Below are positions 1-12,200 of a DNA stretch of 64,000 nt, piece after piece. The notes under the pieces are model-generated. The model had not been told where the DNA came from. It saw only the letters and a program-made list of their open reading frames with translations, and searched no databases. Positions within the stretch are counted from its first letter, which is position 1; every line of letters starts with the position of its first letter. Location of the stretch: positions 26,384,363 to 26,448,362 of the forward strand of contig CM059194.1 of NCBI GenBank assembly GCA_030323885.1, given 5' to 3'. The translations under genes were made by a program, and so were the position numbers. This DNA comes from Branchipolynoe longqiensis (taxonomy: Eukaryota; Annelida; Polychaeta; Phyllodocida; Polynoidae).

Positions 1-600
1 CAGAACTGACAGTATTTATTGTGAAGTGGCAGCGCATTAAACATTGAGGTGCAGGAGCTCTTTGCGCCAGGGGAGCTCGACACCCCCCTAAAGGGCCAGG
101 GCCAGGCCCGTGATAAGTGATAAGTGATAAGTGAACAGAACTGACAGTATTTATTGTGTGCCTGCCTGTACATATGTATGTATTTGGTATTCTTTTTTCT
201 GTTTTCATTTGTATGTCTTTTATTTCTTACTGTGTCACTGACAGTATTTATTGTGTGCCTGCCTGTACATATGTATATATTTGGTATGTGTGAGGAATCT
301 GTAAACATTGGAGTAAATGAAAAACTTGTTGTATTGTAAACAAGATTTTGGCCGCTGAGTGTATTTCTTAGTAAACATTATCATATCATTATTATAATAA
401 GTAATAAACAAGTCCCCCCAAAGAGAATTTAAATAAATAAGGCCTTTGCCAATATGGCATTATCTGAAAACACTTTCTTCTCCTCCCCTCCCCTTAAAAT
501 AACTGACATAATAATCTTCCCCGTAAAGTCTTCCCCACGCAAATATATAACTGACATGTCAATTTGTCAGTATTAAATGTCATATGCTCTGATCCATGTT
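1..600 (-). mobile_element. Remnant of a Harbinger element in inverted orientation
   Basis: Bases 1-120 are the reverse complement of the ORF2-side sequence seen at about 56790-56890. Bases 130-330 match the reverse complement of about 63090-63390, including repeated GTGTGCCTGCCTGTACATATG. Bases 340-600 match about 62820-63080 reversed. Similarity ends near 600 without any transposase sequence, so this copy is deleted. The short reading frame at 154-339 is low-complexity and not a gene. Confidence 0.65.
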
Positions 601-699
601 TTCCTGTTCGATCTCGCATTGTGGCTGAGGACAAGCTGACCAGGCGGCCGCAATCCCGGTAATGTATTACCGGGTGGCATCCTTCGTCATCTGACACCA

Positions 700-890
700 T
701 GTGAAAGTACAACGTCTGAACACTTTGACTTCTGGATACTGAATGGTGTATTCACGGCCTAGGGCACGCTTGACCCGCCGGCTAAACTTTCCATGATGTC
801 ACCTCATTAGCATATACCTTTGTCTCAAACTCTGCATCTCGTTAACATATATTAGCCACACACCTATACGTCCATTACACATATATCACA
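700..890 (+). mobile_element. Solo LTR-like repeat (TGTGA...TCACA, ~190 bp), copy 1
   Basis: The sequence starts TGTGAAAGTACAACGTC and ends ACATATATCACA, so its tips are short inverted repeats of LTR type. It is nearly identical along its length to 54278-54467, where a 5-bp target duplication is visible. Here I do not see a clear duplication. Confidence 0.6.
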
Positions 891-2039
891 CCTTACTGCG
901 GTAGCCTGAACAGAGTCAGAGGTGACTCTTTTATCTATGTGAATGATTGTGTAGCTGGACAGAAAGTTAGTTACTCTCGCCGCATTGTGGATAAGGGTTG
1001 AATCTTTTAAGTTTTATCCAACAGAAAGGTGTACAAATATAAAAAAAGTTGTGACATTTGATTTGTCCCGACTTGTCCGACAACCGTGTTCTTAGTCTTA
1101 GAAAACTATATTCAATTCAATACTTTTTTTCAGACCCCGCATTATGGCAGTTATATAAAGTGGAACATATCGGGGGTAGGGGGCCTACATACAAGTAGCC
1201 TAATAGTATGTGCACTACATTAGGCCTACTATCCATTATCAAAATGTCGGCCTACATACAATAGTTTGTACCAACACCTGCATATGGCAAAGGTAAATCT
1301 GAGATCACTCTCTTATTTTCACAAGTCCCTCTATTATTATATTTTCGAACTTGTCGAGTCTGGTGATAAATTTGAATATTAGATTCCTAATTTCAGCCTG
1401 GAAGGCTGGTACATCAATATTGGTAGGCTAAATAGCTACTAGCACTGTGATACCTATAGGTAGATAGAGTAATAACCTCATAAGGTCATTAGGCCTATAC
1501 ACTACATTCAGTTTTCTAATGCTATGCATTCTATAGTTCCACCAAATCTAGGCAGTCCTAAATAAATTGACCTTTACATCAGCTGTAGGCCTATATGAAA
1601 TTTCCCGATGAGTGTGTTTCCCTGAGCATATATAGCTAATGATAGTCTATTAATATCCATGTCATCTCTAAACTCATCAGTAGGCCTAGTGAAGTGTCCT
1701 AAGTACTTGACTTCAGTAGAGATTAACAGGGGAGCACCAGTTAAAACAAAATTAGGAAATAACAAACCTGCCACATTTTTTGGATGACAATATGTATTTT
1801 TCATCTAAAATCCTGTATGAATTTGTATTACATAATAATTCATAGAGGTACATATATCCCGCATACCATACAAACATGTGAATACAATTACATCATTTTA
1901 TTAGTTAAACATTATACAGGGGCCTCCAACAAACTACATTACCTTCACCATTCCTCACTGTGGCTGAGCATCAGCTGCACATGTCTCGGCATAGATTTCA
2001 GCTCAACAGTTTTATTTTCACAAATTTAACTAAAAATCC
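891..2039. other. AT-rich intergenic or intronic sequence without recognised genes
   Basis: This stretch is AT-rich and contains several TAGGCCTA-like words (about 1196-1260, 1490, 1590, 1680). I see no exon-like open stretch with splice sites, no terminal repeats and no RNA gene. The upstream part of the PAN-module gene could be here or further left, but nothing supports an exon. Confidence 0.5.
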
Positions 2040-2333
2040 ATATAAAAATGGAGTATGGCCATATCACTAAAAATAAGACAAAAATCTGTATCGGATACGG
2101 TTAACCCGTATCTGGAGTACAGTATATGAACGTTGGCTTTGTGTCGACTTTAACACCGTCGTGCCGGTCACTAAAAATAACACCAAAATCCATATCGGGT
2201 ATGGGTAACCCGTATCATGCAGCGGGTCTGAAATACAGTATATGAATGTGAGCTTTGTGTGTTCTGCTTGCAGATGAAAATCGAGTGGTGACACTTTCTT
2301 CGTCGCAGTTCAGTCACCGGGGGCGCAACTTAA

Positions 2334-2789
2334 GCTAAGATTCCATATATGTGGTATGCTGCATGCGGCATGCGAATGCGAATGTGGTATATGCGGCATA
2401 GATATATGCCAACCCCCAATAGCTGATGTTTACATTTTGTGCTGGGGGATCGTTAAACAAACAAACACACCAAAAAAATTACCCATGACATTTTTGGGGG
2501 TTTTTGCTCCAAATTTGTGAAGGAAGATCAAAGTTACTATTGTTTTCTATAGCAAACACAGCAGTATTCGCATTCGCATTCGCATTCGCATTCGCATTCG
2601 CATTCGCACCGATCGGTCCATGGGTCGATCCATTTGCCGCATTCGCATTCGCATTCGCATTCGCATTCACATTCGCATTCGCGTTCGTATTCGCATTCGG
2701 ATGTATGGAAGCACCACTCTTCATTTACATGCTTTTCGATTTGTTGCAGCATTCGCATTCGCATACCGCATACCGCGTATATGGAATCC
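2334..2789. mobile_element. MITE with TTCCATATA-type inverted ends, inserted in an exon copy
   Basis: The left end reads GATTCCATATATGTGG and the right end is its approximate reverse complement, CCGCGTATATGGAATC. The element splits the exon-copy sequence ACTTATACAGG so that TTA appears on both sides, consistent with a 3-bp TTA target duplication as used by PIF/Harbinger transposons. Its interior holds GCATTC-type microsatellite arrays and no credible gene. A second copy lies at about 31086-31619. The superfamily assignment rests only on the possible TTA duplication. Confidence 0.6.
2561..2700. repeat. GCATTC/TTCGCA microsatellite inside the MITE
   Basis: Two runs of the hexamer GCATTC, at about 2569-2607 and 2640-2698, flank a short unique stretch. 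They are open in several frames on both strands and create spurious Ala-Phe, Arg-Ile and Cys-Glu repeat ORFs that should not be annotated as genes. Confidence 0.85.
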
Positions 2790-2986
2790 TTTATACAGGC
2801 ACCACAATGACAGCGGCTGCCTGTGGTTTCGCCTGTAGTCTTACAACCACTTGTGTGGGCACCGACTTTAACAGGGATGGTCACAAAAAATAACACCGAA
2901 ATCCATATTGGGTACGGGTAACCCATACTATGCAGCAGGTCTGAAATACAGTATATGAATGTGAGCTTTGTGTGTTCTGCTTGCAG

Positions 2987-3238
2987 ATGTAAATCGAGTG
3001 GTGAAACTTTCTTCGTCGCAGTTCACAGTCGCTGGGGGCACGACTTATACAGGCACCGCAACAACAGCGGCTGCCTGTGGCTTCGCCTGTAGTCTGACAA
3101 CCACCTGTGTCGCCGCCGACTTTAACACCGTCGGGCCGGTCTGTCGTCACTTCACGACGACGAGTGGCAACCTGCCAACGCAGGCCTGCTACGCCGCGAC
3201 GACCGTCACCACCTCCACAGCTTTTACACGACCGTGCA
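2987..3238 (+). CDS. PAN-like module 1 exon (phase 1-1, 84 codons)
   Basis: The exon follows a pyrimidine-rich TTCTGCTTGCAG acceptor and ends at GTAAGT. Read in phase 1 it is open for 252 bases and encodes a Thr/Ala-rich module with C-x3-C (ACGFAC), TTCVAADF, a CRHF segment and a terminal PC at the splice junction. Because it starts in phase 1, at least one more exon must lie upstream, outside the window or unrecognised. Its 5' boundary and parts of its body are repeated as decayed copies just upstream. GC content and codon use are much higher than in the flanking introns, which supports coding function. Role within the protein is unknown beyond being one of the repeated modules. Confidence 0.7.
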
Positions 3239-6200
3239 GTAAGTAGCCTATTGAGGACAAGTTTGGGTCGTTCTCTGAAACTGGGGGTTCAAACCCTGGT
3301 CGAGTCAAACCAATTGATACTTATCGCTTCCTGAATCATAGCCAGGTGCTCGGTATTATTAGGATAGGGCAAGGACTGGTTGGTTCAGTGTCAGGATAAT
3401 GTGACTGAGGGGGATATCAGGTCATGGTGCTGGCAGCCTGGTCTCCCAGTGGGGCAGCACTATAAAGTTGCCATGAGTGTGCACTGGTGCAAGTCGCTAC
3501 CCTCCCTGATATGACCTTAGATGCTGCTAGACGTAAAACTCCAACAGCCAACAACCAACTGAAACTGGGTACCACATGTTTGGTATCAGGGAACCTAGGT
3601 GGTGTGATGGTTAGCACACTGGCCCGGAATGCAAAGATATGTGGGTTCGAAATCCACTCTAGGCACACGATTTCCCATTTTCATCATCCCGTGTGACACT
3701 CGTTCCATGACCAGGATCCTGTACAAGCTATGTGATGTATAGTTGTTGAACCTACCCTGTGTACATATGTGTAAGTGCATTTTGCCTAACTGTATGTAAT
3801 TGTAAGCATTACATGACCATTTAAAACACTTACAATTCCAAGGGGACGAGTGTAGTAGTCTGCACTGACCTCTCAAGCAAAAAGCCACATAGACAGATAG
3901 TAGTGTGGTGATGTCAGGGAGACTAGGTGGTGTAATGATTAGCACAGTGGCCCGGAATGCAAAGAGATGTGGGTTCGAGTCTCGCTGTAGGCACAATATT
4001 TCCCATTTTCATCATCGCCCATGACACTATCTAGAGGTTTTAGCTAAATAAGCACCACCCTACCTTGAATCTTTTCCTGGTGTATACTACTCTTTAGAGT
4101 GTGCAATAAAACAACATGATGATGTTGTACTAGTTGTAGACAATGACCCTCGTGGGCGGGTACTATTTTCAGCCTTCAGCCTAACCCATGTGTACACAGA
4201 GTTACTATCTTCTATCTTTATTCTTTAGATTAATAATGTTTTATTGCATTTAAGATAATTGATCTATTTTAATGTAAATGCAATGAAACATGTCTAAAAT
4301 AACCTAGAAAGTTAGTAATACTACTTCACTACACCTGTTATTATTTTGTGGGATATATTCTCCACAAACACTGACAGCTTCTTCCATTGGCAAAGTCAGG
4401 GACGGATGTGTGGTTATTCAGGGATGCGCTTGTTTTGTGGTACTACTATTTGAGTAATGTACTTAGTCTGGGCTGGGAATGGGGGTCCATTCTTCGACGA
4501 AGCGTGATTTTTTCCCCAGTATTTTTTATATGCTTTCAATGGAATTACATAAGCATCAATTTCAGTGCATGCACATGGTGTTGTGGTGTTTACCGCTGTC
4601 CATACATAGTTACATATAATATCTGGCATATGACGTAGATGTAATATATATAACTATGTTGCACAGATTGTGTGCTTGCGAAAATTAAATTGCTGCTAGC
4701 CCGACACATTTTTAACAGGCTTCTTTTCTACTACCGTAATTCAAAAATTAAAAGAAATCAGGGGCGGTCGATTTTTCAGGACGATCACCAATTTCTTTTT
4801 TATTTGGCCTTATTTCATATTTTCAATTATATTTATGTACCATACTGAAAACTATTGAGAATAACAAGAGAAAATATAATGTACCCTTAAATGTTATCTT
4901 CATTGGATAATTATGAATTAACTCATTGGCTTTTCTGTTATTGCTTGTCCTGTAGTTAATAGCGACCAGACTTTCTACTCAGCCGTTAAAGCTGGCGAGT
5001 TGGCAGCACTCGCCAGTCAAACATCTTACCAGGGTCCCAACGGTTATTTCTTATGCCTCGCTAGCTGCTCTACTTCTTCTACATGTCTGGGCTTCAAGTA
5101 TGAGTAAGTAATGAAATCAAAAGATACTATTTCATTAAAGCTGCATACTCCGATGAAAACATCAAATTTTCAAAACCAAGGCAATTATCTAGATTTGATT
5201 CTACATATCTAACTTAGATACCAGTGCACTTATCAAACATTTGTCACTACATAGAGGGGAATACTGAGGAAAGTTAATAGAATTTCTTACTGCAGAAGCC
5301 TATGGTGTCAGAATTGTGGCGTGCTTGCCAACATTAATTTTCCATGTTTGCACTTGAAACATCTCAAAAGTTATAGCTATTTAAAATAAAAGTTACTTAA
5401 AGCTAAAGTAAGGTAAGATCAATCTAATATATTTATCTCAGAACATTACAGAAAGTCAAAACCATCGGACTATGCAACTTCAAGATACGTTATAGCAAAG
5501 ACCCTATAATACTAAGACGGCTCACTGGCTATCTCTTCCATGGTAATGTAAATTTCGCAGTGCCACCTTGTGGTGGGTTTGATCAGCCCAGCTGCTGGTT
5601 GGTGTTTCACATGTCATCATCATCATGCTGTCGGTCGCAATGCGACAAAGACTGCTTTCATTACTTGACTGCCGCTCTCCATTTAACTCTCTGCTGTGAG
5701 AGTTGCGTCCATGAGTCGGTCTTAATTTCTCTCAGCTTCAGGTTTCTCTTGATGGTATCCCTGAACCGGAGACGGGGGCGCCCTCTCTTTCTGTAGCCAG
5801 AAGACAGTTGAGAATAAAGGATCTGCTTTGGTAGCCTGTCTGATGACATCCTCATGAGGTGTCCAGTCCACCGGAGATTCTTTTTGATCAGAAGATCTTC
5901 CATAGAGGGCAGCCCCATCCGTTCGAGTATTTCCTTATTCGTCACTTTGTCCTTCCAGGTTAGCCTCATGATTGAACGCAGATGTCGCATCATGAAGGCA
6001 TGCAGCTTTTTCACCTGCTGTCTGTACTCTGTCCAGGCCTCGGCTCCGTATAGTAGGGTGGATAGCACGATTGCACGGTAGATCTTACCTTTGACCCGAA
6101 TGGACACATGGTGGTTGTTCCAGAGTCTCTGGCGTAGTCGGTCGAAAGATGCGCTAGCCTTGGCCATCCTCCTCTGTATCTCAGCATCAATGCGTCCATC

Positions 6201-9200
6201 ACTTGATTTAGTGCTTCCGAGATTAATATCACGGCTGTAGTATTTATCTCTAGTGACCCATTTGATTTGTGAAACCCCCCTACAAAGGGTGCGCAATTTG
6301 TCCGTTCATTAAATGGCTTTGTTTCATTTGTTTATGAAAGAACACCTTGCTCTTAGGACAACATTGGTCTGCGTGCAGAGTTGTCTGTTGAAAACAAGTA
6401 CTAGTGTAATACCATTTCTTAAATATCTTAAGCACAACCTCATTTATCCAATTGGGTACACATGGCAGATTGAGCACAAAGCGGCGTGTTCGCACCGCTA
6501 GACTGTGTAGATTTCTGGCATTTCTAGCAACACAGCTGATCTACTGAGATAGGACGACATCGCCGTTCAGCTATGTATACTGACCCTCGGTGGTGTCAGC
6601 TTTCGCGAATTCACAACAAATATCGCCAAAGTCAGTGGCTTCACTAATCACCCCGATGGTCGTACCCTTCTTCAACCTAACTGTATAACGATTCGGATTA
6701 AACACAGACAAAACTGAGTCAAAGGAACTCCACACAAGCGTATTTTCACCACTCAGTCCCAGCTCATGCAATTCTGAGACCAAAGGGTCAAACAGGCTCT
6801 GGTGGTTTCCGTCGACCCCTACAGCTGTAATATTAACATCACAACCGGTCAATGGCACAATGCGAATGTCTTGTGCAACTACGGACACAGTCTGACTGTT
6901 GCAACGCAGCTCTCACTGCACCGTTAGGCAGTACGGATATTGAAGACACAGGCTGCCAGCCTTGAGCAGCTCGCAACCGTAACACTCCAAAAATTCCGCA
7001 CCCAAAATACCATCCTCTGAAATATCGGAAACAGTAGGGGCATAATGAAAAATTTCCCCCCCGATATCTAGAGACAGTATGGCTTGACCGTACTGCTTGA
7101 GTGGCACACCAGTGACGCTGACTGGCTTCACACTATTGTCGTGGGGGTGATGAAAATGGGAAATATTGCGCCTAGAGCGGGACTCAAACCCACATCTCTT
7201 TGCATTCCGGGCCAGTGTGCTAACCATTACACCACCTAGGCTCCCTGATATCAATACACTCCCCACGCCTACCTGTCTATGTGGTTACTTGCCTGAGAGG
7301 TCAGTGCAGACCACTACACTCGTCCCCCTGGAATTGTAAGTCTTGTAATGCTTACAATTACATACATACAGGCAATGCACTAACACATACATACACAGGG
7401 TAGGTTCAACAACCATACAGCTCAAAGCTTGTACAGGATCCTGATCACGGCAACCAGTGTCGTGGGGGTGATGAAAGTGGGAAATACTGCGCCTAGAGCG
7501 GGACTCGAACCCACATCTCTTTGCATTCCGGGCCAGTGTGCTAACCATTACACCACCTAGGCTCCCTGATATCAATACACTCCCCACGCCTACCTGTCTA
7601 TGTGGTTACTTGCCTGAGAGGTCAGTGCAGACCACTACACTATTATAAAAAAACACCTTGTCACCATCTAACTTATCGAAAAATTTCCTTCCAACACACG
7701 TGACCACAGCCCCACTGTCTACTAAGAAATACCCGATAGTCCCTCTAACGTTCAATCTCACATACCACCGTTTTCCGTCCAGAGTCCAAAAAGTGGAATC
7801 CATGAACAGGCATCTACCACAACGGTGGGGATAGGTTGCACCCCTGACCCTGTACTATATATTTCATACATTCGTCCAGAGGCGCGGAAGCCAAGGCAGT
7901 CCCGTGCTAGCATCAGACTGCACACCGGCTTCCTCATTAGTTAACACCGAGTCCACTTTGGCGGTATTCGGGCTTGCCAAAAGGGTTGGGCTTAAGCCCA
8001 CATGGACCAACCCTAAGCGTTTAATTTGGGCTTAGCCTTGCCATCTCTGTCTTTGCGGAGACATGCTAACTTAACCCTATCAACACCTGAGTTGTCCCTC
8101 CCCTCGTGATCACCAGCCACTACAGCCTCCTCGAAGGTTCTCTTTGCCCCAGTACATTGAATAGGCCAATGACAGAACGCAAAGCAACGACAACACTCAT
8201 GGTCCCAAGCACGCGTATCCTTTTTAGCGGACACGCCTGCGCGCAGATAACGCTGAGGGACCACATCCACCCATTGGTACCTGTGTCACGGATTTCTGCT
8301 CGGCCACCATTTCCCTGACCCAGTCCTGCACCAGATCCTTTGTGATCGGAAGCGCACAGTAATTGTTCACATCTCAGGTTCTCCTCCTGCATCTGAATAC
8401 TCAGTGCATCCCGCATGGAAATTTCCTCAGACTGTCTGGCCCAAGCAGCTTGCTGCTCTTCCATGAACAGATGGTTAGATTTAACTTCCTCCGCAGAAAT
8501 ATGCGTACCGTGTTTAGATCCTCTAAATCGTGCGAAAACGAGGCTGTGTTGGAGACTCTTAATTCATCCAACCCCCTCCGTTCCCGTGCCATCCAGTCAA
8601 ACTGGACCCACTTCCAGGCTCGCAGACGGCGGATGCGCATTGCCTCCTGATGCTCTACCTCCGACTGCGACCCCGAAAACGTACGACCCATAGCCAAATC
8701 ATCCCCTAACGCTGAGGTTAACGAGTCATCGGCCACGGGCCCTGTCTCCAAAGCCGGTGAGATCTCCACACGTGGGGGTGAAAAGGGATTATATTGCCTG
8801 AACCCCGTCCCTGCAGAACGGAATGCCGAACTCCCCCACGCCGAATACTCCAGTGGCGCCTGCCACGGAGAACTACTGCGTACGCCCAGACCGAAATCAT
8901 TGCGACACGCAGTAGAACTGCTACCCTTAAGTACACCGCCCCCGAACCATTGCTGATCGACAGAGACCGTATATCATCAAGAGCGAAGGCCACCTTCACT
9001 GTACTCCCCGGTTCGCCCTCCCCAGTGTTTATATCACCCGAGAGAACATTATGCGCCCCGTCCAACGCTACAACACCTTTTACTGCTGTAACGCTATTAA
9101 CTATTGAACGAGCGTCCAACTGCACATCAAGTACCATGTCCGGGCCCGCCCCCATGTGTAATCACTGGGGTGAAACCTGGCGGAGGACCGCCACTCAATT

Positions 9201-12200
9201 GAACTAACTGCGTCCAATAGCTTTCAGACTTATCGACGCCTACAGTGCCCCCGAGCGTGACCAGCGGTGCCGGCAGGGTGATAGTCATGCGCCCCCCAAC
9301 CAATTAACACCTCACGTCCCTCCCCGATGACGCCGGTACCTGTACTGGGAATAGAATTATCACCCACATTCACAACAGGTTTAGGAAAAGTGCGATGCGG
9401 CGAAAGCCCCACAGAAGCATTCACACTCACAGACGGCCCTTCTGCGACGGGACACCCATGACCATCAATTTAGTACGGGCGCCCACTACGCAGACGGGCT
9501 GTCGACATCCCCTCCATACCAATTTATGAAGGGAATCTAAATAATGGAAGACCTGGATTAGGTCCATCACTCACCCCTTTCGTAGAAGGCGAGCGCTGGT
9601 CACGCCACCAATGTGATAGTCCACGGTCTTTCACTCTGCCACGCACTCACAGAAGAACGTCAAGATTGGGTAACAGTACGCTTCAACTGGTTTATTACAA
9701 AACCTATCCGCTCTCCGCGGCGTCAACAGTCAACTGACCGGCCCCCTAACTCGCCAGGTCCCACGTCGCCTCTATAGGTGGGTGGGGGGTGTGCTCGCCA
9801 CACGCAGTAGAGGGCAGCCCAGTCGGGACCCTGCCCGGTGGCTAGCGTGCCGCCATCTAGCGCAGTTCAGTGTAACTGCGTAGGTGTGCGGCATAGTGTC
9901 TGCCGCTCCCGCATGGTAGTGGAGCTCATGTACAGACTACTACAGAAGCAACAAGTATCAATTTTTATAAGTCATTGGTTTGACTCGACCGGGAACTGAA
10001 CTCCCGATCTCCCGCATGCGAGGCCAGTACTCTACCGATTCGGCCACCGTGCCCGGTGTCGCGGTTTTAAATCTCCACTGGTTTAAAACTTACACTTTCG
10101 CCCTGTGCATGCATCAAAATCGAACGGCGCTTTCAAACTGCAGTGTGTCACGGTTTTAAAATCCACTGGTTTAAAACCTACACTTTCGCCCTGCACGTTT
10201 TTAGCAGTTTTGGGGGATTATTTTAATTATTGTTTTATATATTTTCTGACATTGTTGTTTGCGCCTTTTGGCTTCGTCCGAGTCCTCAATACTTTATCAG
10301 GAGTTACACATTCTCTGTGTGGGCCTGAAATCTTATCAGGCAAGGAGACTGTTCGGGCGTCATTGTAGTGATAACATAAACTGTTTTAATCTTAACATAA
10401 ACTGTCTTACTCAACGGTCTTAATCAGGTGGAAATGCCATTCGATTTTGACGCATGCGCAGAGCGAAAGCATAGGTTTTAAACCAGCGGAGATTTAAAAC
10501 CGTGACACCGGTTCAGATGGTGCCAGATGAGCATGGTTACACTATATGCCATAGAAGCCTTGAGGATGACCTATGTTAGTATACTGGTATCTTTCAGGGC
10601 AGGTGACAAAATAAAATATGTATGAGCTTTGACCGGATAAATGATGTATGCTGGTTGCCCAATGTGTGTTCTCATTTTAAGATATCTGAGCATCTGTTAT
10701 TATTAATACCACATTATATGGGTCCATAATTTGTCCATTGTGAATTTAAATGAAGGTAGTGTAGTAGTCTGCACTGACCTCTCAGGCAAGTAACCACACA
10801 AACAGGTATGCGTGGGTAGTGTGGTGATATGAGGGAGCCTAGGTGGTGTAATGGTTAGCACACTGGCCCGCAATGCAAAGAGATGTGGGTTGTAAGCATT
10901 AAAAGACTTACAATTCCAGGGGGACGAGTGTAGCAGTCTGCACTGACCTCTCAGGCAAGTAACCACATAGACAGGTAGGCCTGGGTAGTGTGGTGATATC
11001 AGGGAGCCTAGGCAGTGTAATGGTTAGCACACTGGCCCGGAATGCAAAGGTAGCATTTTAATCCAACCCGAGAGGTTTGGTCGTAATGCTTGCATTGTGT
11101 TTGATTCGCGGCGGAGGAGGACGGCCCACCCTCCTCTCCCCTCTCTCATCTTCCTCCCGGGTTACGCCCCCCCCCTGTCAGCTTTGCCCTCATAACTGCG
11201 CCTGCCACTGCCTCCACCCACTCCGCCTCCTGCCCTCCTCCAGTCGCCTCACTTTTTCCACCCACCTGCCCCTGCTTTTTCTTTTTCTCTTTTTTCTTTT
11301 CTCTCTCTCTCCTTAGGGTGTAGGGCCCTTCGGGCCTCCCCCCCCCCCTCTGACACGCCGGCAGGTCCTGTCCTTGATACTCAGATTACTGTATGTAAAA
11401 TTTCCTATGTTCACCATTATTGATTCTGACATAGTATTGTATGTGTAAGTTATCTAATGTTCCTCTTGCATTCTTCCTCTTCATTGTCATTGTCCTCATT
11501 TTATTGTTGAATAAAATGTTGTTCTCCACCCCTGCCTCTCTTCCTCCTTCGTTGCGTATCAAGGGTATGAGTAAAATGCGTTGGTGGGTGAGAGTTGATC
11601 TATTTTTCTGTCAGTGGCTGGTGACAGACTAATTGCAGAAAGTGCCACACTTTGGGTGGTTAGGGTGTGAGGTGGAAGTGACATCAGTGAGTGGTGGAAT
11701 GTGAGTGGAGTGGCTGATGAGGTATGCCACTAGGTAGTGATTTGGGTATGAGCATTGTATGGCAGGGTGAGCTGTGTAATATCAGAGAGCGTGTATATAG
11801 ATGAGAGGGACAACTGTCATACTAGACCGTGTAACAGCTGCCGACTGTGGCGCTCCAAGTGGTGGTTGTTGAACAGTTTATGTGTACCACTGCCAGCAAA
11901 CTCAAGGCATTGTCAATGGTCTTGTGCAATCTTCATACAGAAAAAGTGAAATATCTCTAAAACTACACCACATAGAAAGAAACTGTTTGGAACACATATA
12001 GAAAACATATTTAACGATGAGACTATATTAAATTCATATGGCTAGGGTTCTGTATTTCTATTAATTTTGAATAAAATACACGTTTTGCACTACAAGTACG
12101 GCAAACTCAAGGCATTGTCAATGGCGGTGAGCAATCTTCATACAGAAAAAGTGAAATATCTCTAAAACCACATGACCTAGACACAAACCGCTTGGAACAC

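Larger units (their letters stand above)
2040..2942 (+). pseudogene. Decayed tandem partial copies of the module 1 intron-exon boundary
   Basis: Two broken copies precede the real exon. The first (about 2120-2230) joins the intron motif AGTACAGTATATGAACG to the mid-exon motif GACTTTAACACCGTCG. The second (about 2232-2942) has the acceptor TTCTGCTTGCAG at about 2261-2273, then the first ~60 bases of the exon; it is interrupted by a MITE at about 2334-2789 and resumes with TATACAGGCACC through GACTTTAACA at about 2790-2875. Both lack a donor and an open frame across the module. Intron sequence around GGGTAACCC is repeated with each copy, so the duplication unit spanned intron and exon. Confidence 0.65.
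6571..7803 (-). pseudogene. LTR-retrotransposon aspartic protease region, interrupted by a TRIM insertion
   Basis: Reading the minus strand, 7803-7640 encodes a retropepsin N-terminal half with FLVDSGAVVTCV; the catalytic Asp is at about 7719-7717. A 503-bp element (7137-7639) with a 4-bp target duplication then interrupts the frame. After it, 7136-6913 resumes with the protease C-terminal half, including the conserved GILGAEFL motif, and 6888-6571 looks like the linker that follows protease in Ty3/gypsy-like polyproteins. Reverse transcriptase, RNase H and integrase are absent, so the element is truncated at about 6560. It lies downstream of a gag-like region and a 5' LTR on the same strand. 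Confidence 0.7.

Noticed and set aside
2504..2926. Ala-Phe, Arg-Ile and Cys-Glu repeat proteins on both strands
   Set aside because: They are translations of a GCATTC microsatellite inside a MITE; open in many frames with no start context, splice sites or domain.
2968..3246. Independent gene starting at the ATG at 2968
   Set aside because: The ATG lies in the pyrimidine tract before a good acceptor; the module pattern and phase show an internal exon.
7173..7244. Functional tRNA gene
   Set aside because: The acceptor stem and promoter boxes are present but the anticodon stem does not pair, and the segment is part of a repeated LTR.
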